A DNA stretch of 64,000 nucleotides from Tomitella gaofuii (GTDB taxonomy: Bacteria > Actinomycetota > Actinomycetes > Mycobacteriales > Mycobacteriaceae). The stretch is taken from the NCBI RefSeq assembly GCF_014126825.1, contig NZ_CP059900.1, positions 1,874,954-1,938,953 of the forward strand. Direction: 5' to 3'. Below, piece after piece: positions 7,505 through 17,623 of this stretch (position 1 is its first letter; every line of letters starts with the position of its first letter). A model generated the notes under the pieces. That model ran no database searches and had not been told where the DNA came from. It was given only the letters and a program-made list of their open reading frames with translations. The position numbers and the translations under genes were made by a program.

Positions 7505-8650
7505 ATGAACGCACATGCGATCGCCCAGTCCGGATTTCTCCGGCCGATCCGGCGATCGCGCCGCCCGCTGGCGGCGCTGATCATGGTCGTGGCTTTGGCC
7601 GCGGCGGCCGGATGCTCGCTCTCCGGCGGCGGGGGCGACGGGGACGGACCTCTGGTGCTCGTCACGCACGATTCCTTCGCTCTGTCGGAGGGGGTGCTCG
7701 ACGGTTTCACTGCGCAGACCGGCGTCGACGTGGAGGTGCGCAACAGCGGAGACGCGGGCAGGCTGGCCAGTGAACTGGTGCTCACCAAGGGCGATCCGCT
7801 GGGCGACGTGGCCTTCGGGATCGACAACACCTTCGCGTCCCGGGTGATCGGGCAGGGCGTGTTCGAGCCGTACGTCTCGCCCGCCGCGCAGGACGGTGCC
7901 CAGGACTACGCCGTGCCCGGCTCGGACGAGCTCACCGCCGTCGACTACGGCGACGTGTGCCTCAACATCGACACCGGGTGGTTCGCGCGGCACGGGATCG
8001 CGGCGCCGTCGTCGATCGCCGATCTGACCCGTCCGGAGTACAAGGGCCTCACCGTCGTCGAGAACCCGGCCACATCGTCGCCGGGACTGGCGTTCCTGCT
8101 GGCCACGATCGTCACGCAGTCCGGCGGTCCCGGGCAGTCGGAGGCGACGACGCAGGCCGATCGGCCCGCGCAGGACGGGGGCTGGCAGGACTACTGGCGG
8201 GCGTTGCGCGACAACGGCCTCAAGGTGGTCGACGGCTGGACGCAGGCCTACACGGTCGAGTTCTCGGGGTCCAGCGGTGCCGGACCGCGCCCCATCGTGG
8301 TGTCCTACGCGTCCTCCCCGCCGGCGGAGGCCGGGGCGGACGGGTCGGCGCCGCCGACGCGGGCGCTGGCGGGCAGCTGCTTCCGGCAGGTCGAGTACGC
8401 GGGCGTGCTCAGCGGCACCGACCGGCCGGAGGCGGCCCGCGAGCTGGTCGATTTCCTGCTGTCCCCGGAGGTCCAGCAGGACCTGCCCGGCCAGATGTAC
8501 GTGTTCCCGGTCCAGCGCGGCACGCCGCTGCCGGCGGTGTTCGCCGAGTACGCTGCCCGGCCGGCCCATCCGCTGACCATGGATCCGGCGCGTATCGGCA
8601 CCCACCGTGACGCCTGGATCCGGCAGTGGCGGGACATCGTTCTGGGGTGA
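7505..8650 (+). CDS. thiB: Thiamine ABC transporter substrate-binding lipoprotein ThiB
   Basis: A 381-aa exported binding protein. RRSRRPLA followed by a hydrophobic core ends in a lipobox (AAAGC, Cys about residue 37), so it is membrane anchored. The mature domain is a class-II periplasmic-binding fold: an early LVTHDSFALSEGVLDGF stretch, DVAFGIDNTF and VVENPATSSPGLAFLLA are all typical of ThiB/TbpA proteins that bind thiamine and its phosphates. It is the first gene of a riboswitch-controlled operon and its stop overlaps the GTG of thiP (GTGA). Length is somewhat above E. coli TbpA because of the lipoprotein leader. Confidence 0.93.
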   Translation: MNAHAIAQSGFLRPIRRSRRPLAALIMVVALAAAAGCSLSGGGGDGDGPLVLVTHDSFALSEGVLDGFTAQTGVDVEVRNSGDAGRLASELVLTKGDPLGDVAFGIDNTFASRVIGQGVFEPYVSPAAQDGAQDYAVPGSDELTAVDYGDVCLNIDTGWFARHGIAAPSSIADLTRPEYKGLTVVENPATSSPGLAFLLATIVTQSGGPGQSEATTQADRPAQDGGWQDYWRALRDNGLKVVDGWTQAYTVEFSGSSGAGPRPIVVSYASSPPAEAGADGSAPPTRALAGSCFRQVEYAGVLSGTDRPEAARELVDFLLSPEVQQDLPGQMYVFPVQRGTPLPAVFAEYAARPAHPLTMDPARIGTHRDAWIRQWRDIVLG

Positions 8651-10350
8651 GCGCGCATCCTGGGGCCGAGGAACGCCGCGGCGTACGCCGTCCGGCGGTG
8701 ACGCGTGGCGGAAGCGCGACGGGCCGTGCCCGGCGCGGCGTGTCGTGGCCGCTGGTGCTCGGTGCGGTCCCGGTCGGATTCACCGCGGTGTTCTTCGCCT
8801 GGCCGGTCGTGGCCATCGTGCACCGCGGACTCGTCGACGACGCCGGCCGCTTCGACCCGGCCGCGATCCTGGCGCTGTGGTGGACGCCCGAGGTGGGGCG
8901 TCTGGTGGCGTTCACGCTGGGGCAGGCCGCGGCCTCCACCGCGTTGACGCTCGCCCTGGGGATGCCGGTCGCGTGGCTGCTCGCCCGCGTGCAGCTGCCC
9001 GGCAAGGCGCTCGTGCGCGTGGTGGTGACGGTGCCGTTCGTCCTGCCGACGGTCGTCGTCGGTGTCGCCTTCCGGATGCTGCTGGGCGAGGGGCACCTGC
9101 TGGGCTGGACGGGGCTCGACGGCACGGTGTGGGCGATCATCCTGGCCCACGCGTTCTTCAACATCGCCATCGTCGCCCGGACCGTCGGCGGCGTGTGGGC
9201 GCGGATGGACCCCCGCCCGGAACAGGCGGCGCGTGCGCTGGGAGCGGGCCCCGCGCGCGTCTTCGCGACGGTGACCGCGCCGCGGTTGCTCCCCGCCGTC
9301 GCCTCCGCATCGGCGGTGGTCTTCCTCTTCTGCGCCACCAGCTTCGGCGTGGTGCTCGTGCTGGGCGGAACGCGCTTCCGCACGCTGGAGACGGAGATCT
9401 ACCTGCAGACGGTGCAGGTGTTCGACCTCCGGATGGCCGCCGCGCTGTCCGTCCTGCAACTCCTTGCCGTGACGGCGGCGCTCGCGGTGGCGGCCGCGGC
9501 CCGCCGCCGGGTCCGCGGTACGCCGGCCTCGCCGGCGGCCGCGCGCGTCGCACGGCCGGCGCGCGGGCCGCGGCGCCTCGGGGCCGCGGCGGCGCTGGCC
9601 ATCGTGACGGTCGTGCTGGTGGTCCCGCCGGCGAGCCTGTTCGTACGTTCATTGCGGTTCGACGGCGGATGGAGTCTGCACGCCTACCGGATTCTCGGCA
9701 CCGAGATCGCGGGCATCCGTCCCCTCGACGCCGTGTCCACGTCTCTGCGCACGGCGGTCGACGCGGCACTGCTCGCGCTGGTGTTGGGCCTGCTCGCGGC
9801 GGTGGCGCTCGACCGGGGCCGCGGGCGGGGCAAGGAACTGGCGGACGGGTTCATGATGCTGCCGCTGGGGGTGAGCGCGGTGACCGTCGGCTTCGGCCTG
9901 CTCATCACCATGGGGGCACTGCCCGGCGACCTGCGCCGCTCGCAACTGCTGGTGGCGATCGCCCAGGCGATGATCGCGATGCCGCTCGTCGTGCGCACCC
10001 TGTTGCCCGCGATGCAGGGGATCGATGACCGGCTGCGCCATGCGGCGGGGGTGCTCGGGGCTGCTCCGCTGCGGGTCTGGTTCAGCGTCGATCTGCCGCT
10101 GGTGGCACGCTCGCTGGCGGCCGCCGTGGGCTTCGCCTTCGTGGTGGCGCTGGGCGAGTTCGGCGCCACGTCATTCCTGGCGCGCGCCGATGAGCCCACG
10201 CTGCCGGTGCTCATCGGCAAGCTGATCTCGCGGCCCGGCGCGGACAACCTCGCGGCCGCACTGGCGAGCTCCGTGCTGCTCGCGGTGGTGACGGGCGCGA
10301 TCGTAGCGGTGATCGAGGCGGTGAGGGTGGCCGATGTCGGCGAATTCTGA
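8647..10350 (+). CDS. thiP: Thiamine ABC transporter permease ThiP
   Basis: A 567-aa permease made of two BPD_transp_1 (binding-protein-dependent) domains in tandem, as in ThiP and FbpB. About twelve hydrophobic helices are visible. The EAA-type coupling loops that touch the ATPase are RPEQAARALGAGPARVF near residue 195 and DDRLRHAAGVLGAAPLRVW near residue 460. The family passes thiamine from ThiB across the membrane. The GTG at 8647 overlaps the thiB stop by 4 bp, and the 3' end overlaps thiQ by 17 bp. The first 40 residues are Arg-rich and probably cytoplasmic. Confidence 0.92.
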   Translation: MSAHPGAEERRGVRRPAVTRGGSATGRARRGVSWPLVLGAVPVGFTAVFFAWPVVAIVHRGLVDDAGRFDPAAILALWWTPEVGRLVAFTLGQAAASTALTLALGMPVAWLLARVQLPGKALVRVVVTVPFVLPTVVVGVAFRMLLGEGHLLGWTGLDGTVWAIILAHAFFNIAIVARTVGGVWARMDPRPEQAARALGAGPARVFATVTAPRLLPAVASASAVVFLFCATSFGVVLVLGGTRFRTLETEIYLQTVQVFDLRMAAALSVLQLLAVTAALAVAAAARRRVRGTPASPAAARVARPARGPRRLGAAAALAIVTVVLVVPPASLFVRSLRFDGGWSLHAYRILGTEIAGIRPLDAVSTSLRTAVDAALLALVLGLLAAVALDRGRGRGKELADGFMMLPLGVSAVTVGFGLLITMGALPGDLRRSQLLVAIAQAMIAMPLVVRTLLPAMQGIDDRLRHAAGVLGAAPLRVWFSVDLPLVARSLAAAVGFAFVVALGEFGATSFLARADEPTLPVLIGKLISRPGADNLAAALASSVLLAVVTGAIVAVIEAVRVADVGEF

Positions 10351-12037
10351 GGCGCGCCTGCAGGTGCGCGGACTCACGGTGGACTATCCGGGCGTCCGCG
10401 CGGTGGACGGCGTGGACCTGACCGTGGGCGGCGCCGGACGCGGCGTGGTGGCGCTGCTGGGGCCGTCCGGGTGCGGCAAATCGACGCTGCTGCGCGGCGT
10501 GGCGGGCATCGAACCGCTCACGTCCGGTGCGGTGGTGTTCGACGGCGAGGACGTGACCCGGCTGCCGGCGCACCGGCGCGGGTTCGGACTGCTGTTCCAG
10601 GACGGGCAGCTGTTTCCGCACCGCACCGTCGCCGGGAACATCGGCTACGGGCTGCGCGGCGCCTGGGGACGGCCGCGCGGAACCCGCGCGGCGCGCGACG
10701 AGCGGGTCGAGGAGCTGCTCGTGCTCGTGGGACTCGAGGGCCTCGGCGCGCGGCGCGTGGGCGAGCTGTCCGGCGGGCAGGCGCAGCGCGTGGCCCTCGC
10801 GCGGGCGCTGGCGCCGCGGCCGCGGATGCTGCTGCTGGACGAGCCGCTCTCCTCCCTCGACAGGGAACTGCGCGACAGGCTCGCGCTCGACATCGGACGG
10901 ATCCTCGCCGCCACCGGGACCCCCGCCCTGGTGGTCACGCACGACCACGGCGAGGCGTCGACGCTGGCGGACACGATCGCGGTGATGCGCGAGGGGCGGC
11001 TCGTCCAGGAGGCGGCGCCCCGGGAGCTGTGGCGGCATCCGCGCGACGAGGCGACGGCACGCTTCCTGGGATACCCGCTGGTGCTCGACGGGGACGTGCG
11101 CGACGGCATCGCGACGTGCGCCCTCGGGCGGGTGCCGGTGGCGCATGCGGACGGGTCGGTGCGGCTGGGCCTGCGCGCGGAGTCCGTGCGCGCCAGTCCG
11201 GTGTCGGGCGGGGGCTGCGGCGCGGACGGCGACGACGGCACACGTGGCGCGGCCGGGATCGTCGAATCGGTGACGGTGCTCCCGTCCCGCACGCTGGTCT
11301 CCGTCGCGACCCGGGGGAGTGCCGCCGGTACTGCGGACCCGGGTGCGGGACGCTCCGGGGCTGCAGGCTCGGGCACCGCAGACCGCGCTGCGGCCGGCAC
11401 CGGTTCCGTCGTCGCCACCTGGACCGCGAAACCGGACGGCGGACCCGGACGGGGCGACGTCGTCGGGCAGGGCGACGTCGTCGGGCAGGACGACGCCGCC
11501 GGGCATGACGACGGAATCGGTGCTCCCGCGACGACCTGCCACGGCGCACGGGGGCGGGACCCGGTGATCGGCGAGCGGGTGGCGCTGCGTCCGGTGCCGG
11601 GGAGGGTCGCGGTGATCACGGAGGGATCGGTCCGCGAGGTGGCGGCCGGCGCGGTGCTCCGCGGCGGCCGGGTGCTGCTGGCCCAGCGGGCGCACCCTCC
11701 CGCGTTGGACGGCCTGTGGGAGTTCCCCGGCGGCAAGGCGGAACCGGGGGAGTCCGGACGCGAGGCGCTGCGCCGCGAACTGCACGAAGAGCTCGGCGTG
11801 GCCGTCCGGGTGGGGGCCCGGCTGGACGGCGAGGTGGAGCTGGCGTCGCCCGGCCGGTCCGGCCGCGGAGGGCCGATGCTGCTGCGCGCCTACCTGGCCA
11901 CGGTGGAATCGGGAGAGCCGCAGGCCGCGGAACACCGCGCCCTGCACTGGGCGGGCCCGGAGGATCTGGACCGGATGCCGCTGGTGGACAACGACCGCCT
12001 GTGGATACCCGCCTTGCAGGAGCTGCTCCGCCGGTGA
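10334..12037 (+). CDS. thiQ: Fusion: thiamine ABC ATPase ThiQ plus MutT2-like Nudix hydrolase
   Basis: One uninterrupted 567-codon frame. Residues 1-240 are an ABC ATPase: Walker A GPSGCGKS at 43-50, Q-loop LFQDGQ, signature LSGGQ at 145-149, Walker B LLLLDEP and the switch His in VVTHDH. A TOBE-like segment begins near VRLGLRAESVRA, is interrupted by about 110 residues of Gly/Ala/Asp low complexity including 18-bp tandem repeats, and resumes at GERVALRPVPGRVAVI. Directly after it comes a Nudix domain with box GGKAEPGE...REL.EELG starting about residue 467, and RVLLAQR, WEFPGGK as in MutT2 (Rv1160), which hydrolyses oxidised or methylated dNTPs. In M. tuberculosis mutT2 is a separate gene next to pimE/phhB. 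An internal GGAGGG (11620-11625) before an in-frame GTG (11639) might allow separate translation of the Nudix part. A sequencing frameshift joining two genes cannot be excluded. Confidence 0.85.
   Translation: MSANSEARLQVRGLTVDYPGVRAVDGVDLTVGGAGRGVVALLGPSGCGKSTLLRGVAGIEPLTSGAVVFDGEDVTRLPAHRRGFGLLFQDGQLFPHRTVAGNIGYGLRGAWGRPRGTRAARDERVEELLVLVGLEGLGARRVGELSGGQAQRVALARALAPRPRMLLLDEPLSSLDRELRDRLALDIGRILAATGTPALVVTHDHGEASTLADTIAVMREGRLVQEAAPRELWRHPRDEATARFLGYPLVLDGDVRDGIATCALGRVPVAHADGSVRLGLRAESVRASPVSGGGCGADGDDGTRGAAGIVESVTVLPSRTLVSVATRGSAAGTADPGAGRSGAAGSGTADRAAAGTGSVVATWTAKPDGGPGRGDVVGQGDVVGQDDAAGHDDGIGAPATTCHGARGRDPVIGERVALRPVPGRVAVITEGSVREVAAGAVLRGGRVLLAQRAHPPALDGLWEFPGGKAEPGESGREALRRELHEELGVAVRVGARLDGEVELASPGRSGRGGPMLLRAYLATVESGEPQAAEHRALHWAGPEDLDRMPLVDNDRLWIPALQELLRR
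11453..11506 (+). repeat. 18-bp tandem repeat, three copies, inside the thiQ fusion linker
   Basis: Two exact copies of GGCGACGTCGTCGGGCAG (11453-11470, 11471-11488) are followed by a diverged third (11489-11506). The unit is a multiple of three and encodes the hexapeptide GDVVGQ twice, then DDAAGH, so it expands the linker without changing frame. Confidence 0.9.
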
Positions 12038-12304
12038 CCCGCGCCGGCGGGACGACCGGTGATATCCACCACAAGAACGGCTCTTCGCCGGTACGGACCT
12101 CGGGGCTCGACCGTCGGCCGAGTACTCTGACTCAGGTTGTGTGGCCCCGCGGGCGCCGAGAGGTGCCGTGGCACGCCGCCGACGACGCAGACGGTGCCGC
12201 CGGATCCCGGACGGCGCCGCGGGCGGCGCAGCCGCCGTTGCGTCAACCCGTCCCGGACCGTTCAGCACATCCGGCCCGACCGATCAGCCAGGAGTACGCC
12301 CCGC

Positions 12305-14206
<1,902 letters not shown>

Positions 14207-14247
14207 ACGGTCCCCCGTCGGGCGGCGGGCGGAGCGGACCGAGGGGA

Positions 14248-16314
14248 GTGGAGTTGTCGGTAGGTGGCGACGCGCGCCGCGGTGGGACGCGGCGCGCGCA
14301 CCGGGGACGCGCGGCGGACGGTGCACGGGTCCGGCGGCGCGGCCCCTCGGTCGCGGCCGGCGCTGCGGCGCTGGCCGCGTCGGTGACGTTGCTCGCGGGC
14401 TGCACCGCGTCGCCGGAGCCCGCGGTGGAGAGCCCCAGCGAGACCGTGCCAGCGCCGATCCAGACCACGGAGCTGTCCGTCACCGTCGCGATGGACGGGA
14501 TCGGCCACGGGTTCAATCCGCACCTGCTGGCCGACCAGTCTCCCGCCACGGACGCCGTCGCGGACTTGGTGCTGCCGAGCATGTTCCGGCCGGCTCCGGA
14601 CCCGGCGGACCCGGCCAGGCTGACCTTGCAGCCGGATGCGTCCGTGCTCGATTCGGCCGAGGTGGTGAGCCGGGACCCGTTCACCGTGGAGTACCGGCTG
14701 AGTACCGAGGCGCAGTGGTCCGACAGTGCGCCCATCGCCGTCGAAGACTTTCAGTACCTTTGGCAGCAGATGGTCACGGTGCCCGGGGTGGTGGCGCCGG
14801 CCGGTTACCGGCAGATCACCGATATCCGTGCCGTCGGGGGCGGCGGCAAGACGGTGCAGGTGGTGTTCGCGCGGCCCTACGACGCGTGGCGCGAACTCTT
14901 CCGCTCGCTTGTCCCGGCGCACCTGCTCAAAGACATGCCGGGCGGATTCGAGACCGGGCTGGACGACGGCGTCCCCGTCTCCGGATCGCGTTTCAAGGTG
15001 TCCACGGTGGACCGGGGCCGCGGCCAGATCCTGCTGGAGCGCAACGACCGCTTCTGGGGGCAGCCGGCCACGCCCGACCGCGTGGTGATCCGCCGGGCCG
15101 GTACCACCGCACAGCTGGCAGAGGCGCTCCGCGGCGGGGACGTGCAGGTGTTCGACGTGCGCGCCGGCGAGGCGGCGCTGAGCCAGCTGTCGGCCGTCGG
15201 CGGCGTGCAGGCGCGGCGGGCGGACCGGGCGCGTTCGCTGTCGCTGACGCTCAATGCCCGGGCACCGCATCTACGCGACGTGCGGCTGCGGCGCGCGCTG
15301 CTGGACCTGCTCGACCCGCAACGGCTGGCACTGGTCGGCGCGGACAGCGAGGCCGGTGCGCGATGGGTGGGTTCGGCCACCGCGGTGCCCTCGGATCCGG
15401 CGTACCGGGTCACGGCCCCACCGCGGATGCCGCGCGAGGCGGCCCAGGACGTCCTCCGGTCCGCGGGCTACGGGCTCGCCGCGCCCGACGGTGAAAGCTC
15501 CGGCGAGCCTGTGCTGCAGATCAAGATCGGCGTGCCCCGCGGGGACACCAAGGCGTCGGAGGTGGCCAGCACCGTCGCGGACGTGTGGACCTCGGCCGGA
15601 GTGGACGCCTCGGTCGCCGAGATCGACGCGGAGACGCTCTACGGCGATGCTCTGACCACGGGTACCGTCGACGCCGTCGTCGGCTGGGAGGACGTGGACA
15701 CGGATCTGGCGTCGCGGGTCGCGGCGCGGTACGGGTGCGACGGCGCGGCGGTGTCCGTGCGCGCCCCGGTGCCCCCCGCCCAGGCGCCGGCGGCCCCGAA
15801 GACGGTGTCGCCGACCGCCCCGCCTGCGGCGTCCGCCACCGGGACGCCCGACGCTTCGCCCCCGCCCCCCACGGTGACCGACCCCCCGGTGAGCGGCCCC
15901 ACGGTGAGCGCCGCCCCGGCACCGGACCCGGTGCCGCCGCTGGCGCCGGACGACCCGGCACGCAAGAACTTCGCGCAGCCGCAGACGGCGCCCAGCAACA
16001 TCGGAGGCGTCTGCGACGAGGAGCTGCAGCCGGTGCTCGCGCAGGCGCTGCAGGGAGAGATCGACGTCGACCGGCTGATCGAGATCGTCGACCCGGTGGC
16101 CTGGTCGTTCGCCACAGTCCTGCCGATCCTGCAGGACACGGGCGTGGTGGGTTCGACGAGCGCGATCGAGGGGACCATGCTGGGGGACGGACGGCTGGCG
16201 TCGGCGCTCTTCCTCAACGCCGCCGGGTGGCATCGCACACCGGCGCGGGGCGTGCCGCCCACGGCCACGTCGACACCCACGCCCACGTCGACACCCACGC
16301 CGATCCCGGACTAG
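14248..16314 (+). CDS. lpqW: Lipoprotein LpqW, extracellular solute-binding family 5
   Basis: A 688-aa lipoprotein: an Arg-rich start, hydrophobic stretch and lipobox LLAGC (Cys 52). The body is an SBP_bac_5/DppA-like fold, with FNPHLLADQSPATDAVADLVLPS near the start and YLWQQMVTVPGV in domain II. LpqW in mycobacteria is not a transporter component but steers PIM4 between polar PIMs and lipomannan/LAM by acting with PimE, which suits pimE lying upstream in this window. A Pro/Ala/Thr-rich insertion (about residues 505-570) interrupts the C-terminal half, and the tail ends in TSTPTP repeats. Start GTG 14248 has GAGGGGA immediately upstream. Gene order typA-lpqW matches Rv1165-Rv1166. Confidence 0.85.
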   Translation: MELSVGGDARRGGTRRAHRGRAADGARVRRRGPSVAAGAAALAASVTLLAGCTASPEPAVESPSETVPAPIQTTELSVTVAMDGIGHGFNPHLLADQSPATDAVADLVLPSMFRPAPDPADPARLTLQPDASVLDSAEVVSRDPFTVEYRLSTEAQWSDSAPIAVEDFQYLWQQMVTVPGVVAPAGYRQITDIRAVGGGGKTVQVVFARPYDAWRELFRSLVPAHLLKDMPGGFETGLDDGVPVSGSRFKVSTVDRGRGQILLERNDRFWGQPATPDRVVIRRAGTTAQLAEALRGGDVQVFDVRAGEAALSQLSAVGGVQARRADRARSLSLTLNARAPHLRDVRLRRALLDLLDPQRLALVGADSEAGARWVGSATAVPSDPAYRVTAPPRMPREAAQDVLRSAGYGLAAPDGESSGEPVLQIKIGVPRGDTKASEVASTVADVWTSAGVDASVAEIDAETLYGDALTTGTVDAVVGWEDVDTDLASRVAARYGCDGAAVSVRAPVPPAQAPAAPKTVSPTAPPAASATGTPDASPPPPTVTDPPVSGPTVSAAPAPDPVPPLAPDDPARKNFAQPQTAPSNIGGVCDEELQPVLAQALQGEIDVDRLIEIVDPVAWSFATVLPILQDTGVVGSTSAIEGTMLGDGRLASALFLNAAGWHRTPARGVPPTATSTPTPTSTPTPIPD
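16266..16301 (+). repeat. 18-bp exact tandem duplication at the 3' end of lpqW
   Basis: CACGTCGACACCCACGCC occurs twice without interruption (16266-16283, 16284-16301). It encodes the repeated Thr/Pro tail TSTPTP of LpqW and keeps frame. Confidence 0.9.
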
Positions 16315-16337
16315 CGCGGCCCGGCAACGGCGGGCCG

Positions 16338-16385
16338 ATGACGAGGAGCTGCTATGACGAGGAGCTGCCATGACGAGGAGCCGCT
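16338..16385 (+). repeat. Three 16-bp tandem repeats, each with ATG and Shine-Dalgarno, before mshB
   Basis: ATGACGAGGAGCTGCT is repeated at 16338, 16354 and 16370 with one or two changes, and a degenerate fourth copy starts at the mshB ATG itself (16386). Every unit has an ATG and a GAGGAG that is well placed for the next ATG. Because 16 is not a multiple of three, the ATGs cycle through all frames and open three short overlapping frames: MTRSCYDEELP, MTRSCHDEEPL and MTRSRYERG. The second ends in TGA overlapping the mshB start (ATGA). Confidence 0.9.
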
Positions 16386-17282
16386 ATGAACGAGGGTGAT
16401 GTCCCCGCGGCCGTGACGGGTGTGCACACGGGCAAGCGGCTGCTGCTGGTGCACGCGCACCCGGACGACGAGACGATCACCACGGGCGGCACCATCGCCC
16501 GGTACGTCGCGGAGGGCGCCGAGGTGACCGTCGTGACGTGCACTCTGGGCGAGCAGGGCGAGGTCATCGGCGACGAGTGGGCGCAGCTCGTGGCGGAGGC
16601 GGCCGACCAGTTGGGCGGTTACCGGATCATGGAGCTCTCCTCGGCGCTGGCGGCGCTGGGGGGCCCTGGCCACCGGTTCCTGGGCGGCGCGGGCCGCTGG
16701 CGGGATTCGGGGATGGCCGGAACGCCGGCCGCCGAACATCCGCGCGCGTTCGTCCGCGGGGCGGAGGGCGACGCGGTGGGGCAGCTCGCCGCCGTCATCG
16801 CCGGAATGCGTCCGCACGTGGTGATCACCTATGGACCCGACGGCGGCTACGGGCACCCCGACCACATCCGTGCCCACACGGTGACGACGGCCGCGGTGGA
16901 ACAGGCGCGTGCGCGCTGGGACACGCCCAAGTTGTATTGGACGGTGGCGGAGGACGAGGCCGTTGCCGGCGGTCTCGCGGATCTCGGCCCGGTGCCCGAT
17001 GCGTGGTCGATCCCGGAAGCCGGCGAACTGCCCGCGGTACCGGCGTCGACGGTGACCGCCGAGGTGGACATCTCCGGGTATCTGGACGCCAAGCGGGCGG
17101 CGCTCGCCGCCCATGCCACGCAGGTGCGGGTGGCGGACGGCGGACGGGCGTACGCGCTGTCGAACGGGATCGCGCAGCCTGTCGTCGCGCGCGAGTTCTT
17201 CGTTCTTGCCCGCGGCGCCGCGGGCCCGACGGGACGCGCAGGGCGCGAGACCGACCTGCTGGCCGGCCTCGGCGCCGGGTGA
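16386..17282 (+). CDS. mshB: Mycothiol biosynthesis deacetylase MshB
   Basis: A 298-aa zinc-dependent LmbE-fold N-acetylglucosaminyl-inositol deacetylase. The zinc motif AHPDDE places His25 and Asp28 as ligands, and the third His lies in GYGHPDHIRAH, whose Asp/His also serve catalysis. It releases acetate from GlcNAc-Ins to give GlcN-Ins, to which MshC later adds cysteine. Length matches Rv1170 (about 303 aa) and the order lpqW-mshB is the mycobacterial one. The ATG at 16386 is preceded by GAGGAG of the upstream repeat array, so its translation may depend on ribosomes moving through that array. Confidence 0.94.
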   Translation: MNEGDVPAAVTGVHTGKRLLLVHAHPDDETITTGGTIARYVAEGAEVTVVTCTLGEQGEVIGDEWAQLVAEAADQLGGYRIMELSSALAALGGPGHRFLGGAGRWRDSGMAGTPAAEHPRAFVRGAEGDAVGQLAAVIAGMRPHVVITYGPDGGYGHPDHIRAHTVTTAAVEQARARWDTPKLYWTVAEDEAVAGGLADLGPVPDAWSIPEAGELPAVPASTVTAEVDISGYLDAKRAALAAHATQVRVADGGRAYALSNGIAQPVVAREFFVLARGAAGPTGRAGRETDLLAGLGAG

Positions 17283-17458
17283 TTCCGTGCGGTCCGGCCG
17301 ATGTGCCTCGCGCGCGCGCCGGCCGATGCCACTACCATGTGATGCCACGTGGGTCGGGGAGGCGTTTCGGGCCGGTCGGGGCCGGCACGGGGTCGGGGTC
17401 CGCACTGAGTCGGGGCCTTCACGGACGATGGGACACAGTCGAGAACCGGAGGTAACCG

Positions 17459-17623
17459 ATGCACACGGCCACATCGCTGGACCTGGTGCCGCCCTGGATG
17501 TCGCCCGAGCAGTTGCACGGGTCGTACACGGGCTCCATCCTCAACCTGGCGCAGAGCCAGGCGCATGAGCTGCCGATGCTCGAGCGCGTCATGTCGATCC
17601 TCGCGGGGATCGTCGGAGTATGA
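17459..17623 (+). CDS. 54-aa protein of unknown function, coupled to the next gene
   Basis: ATG at 17459 with a strong GGAGGT seven bases upstream opens 54 codons ending TGA at 17623. The product begins MHTATSLDLVPPW and contains WMSPEQLHGSYTGS, then an amphipathic helix-like region ending LAGIVGV. It has no signal peptide, no Cys and no membrane segment of convincing length, though the last ten residues are hydrophobic. The stop overlaps the ATG of the membrane protein gene (ATGA at 17620-17623), so the two are probably translated together. I do not recognise the family. The ribosome site and coupling make it a likely real gene despite its size. Confidence 0.7.
   Translation: MHTATSLDLVPPWMSPEQLHGSYTGSILNLAQSQAHELPMLERVMSILAGIVGV

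Noticed and set aside
11415-11560. Possible CRISPR-like repeats
   Set aside because: The 18-bp units are directly adjacent with no spacers and code in frame; they are a tandem expansion.
10211-12268. A long minus-strand open frame opposite thiQ
   Set aside because: Arg/Pro/His-rich translation with no motif; the ThiQ/Nudix frame opposite is full of conserved motifs.
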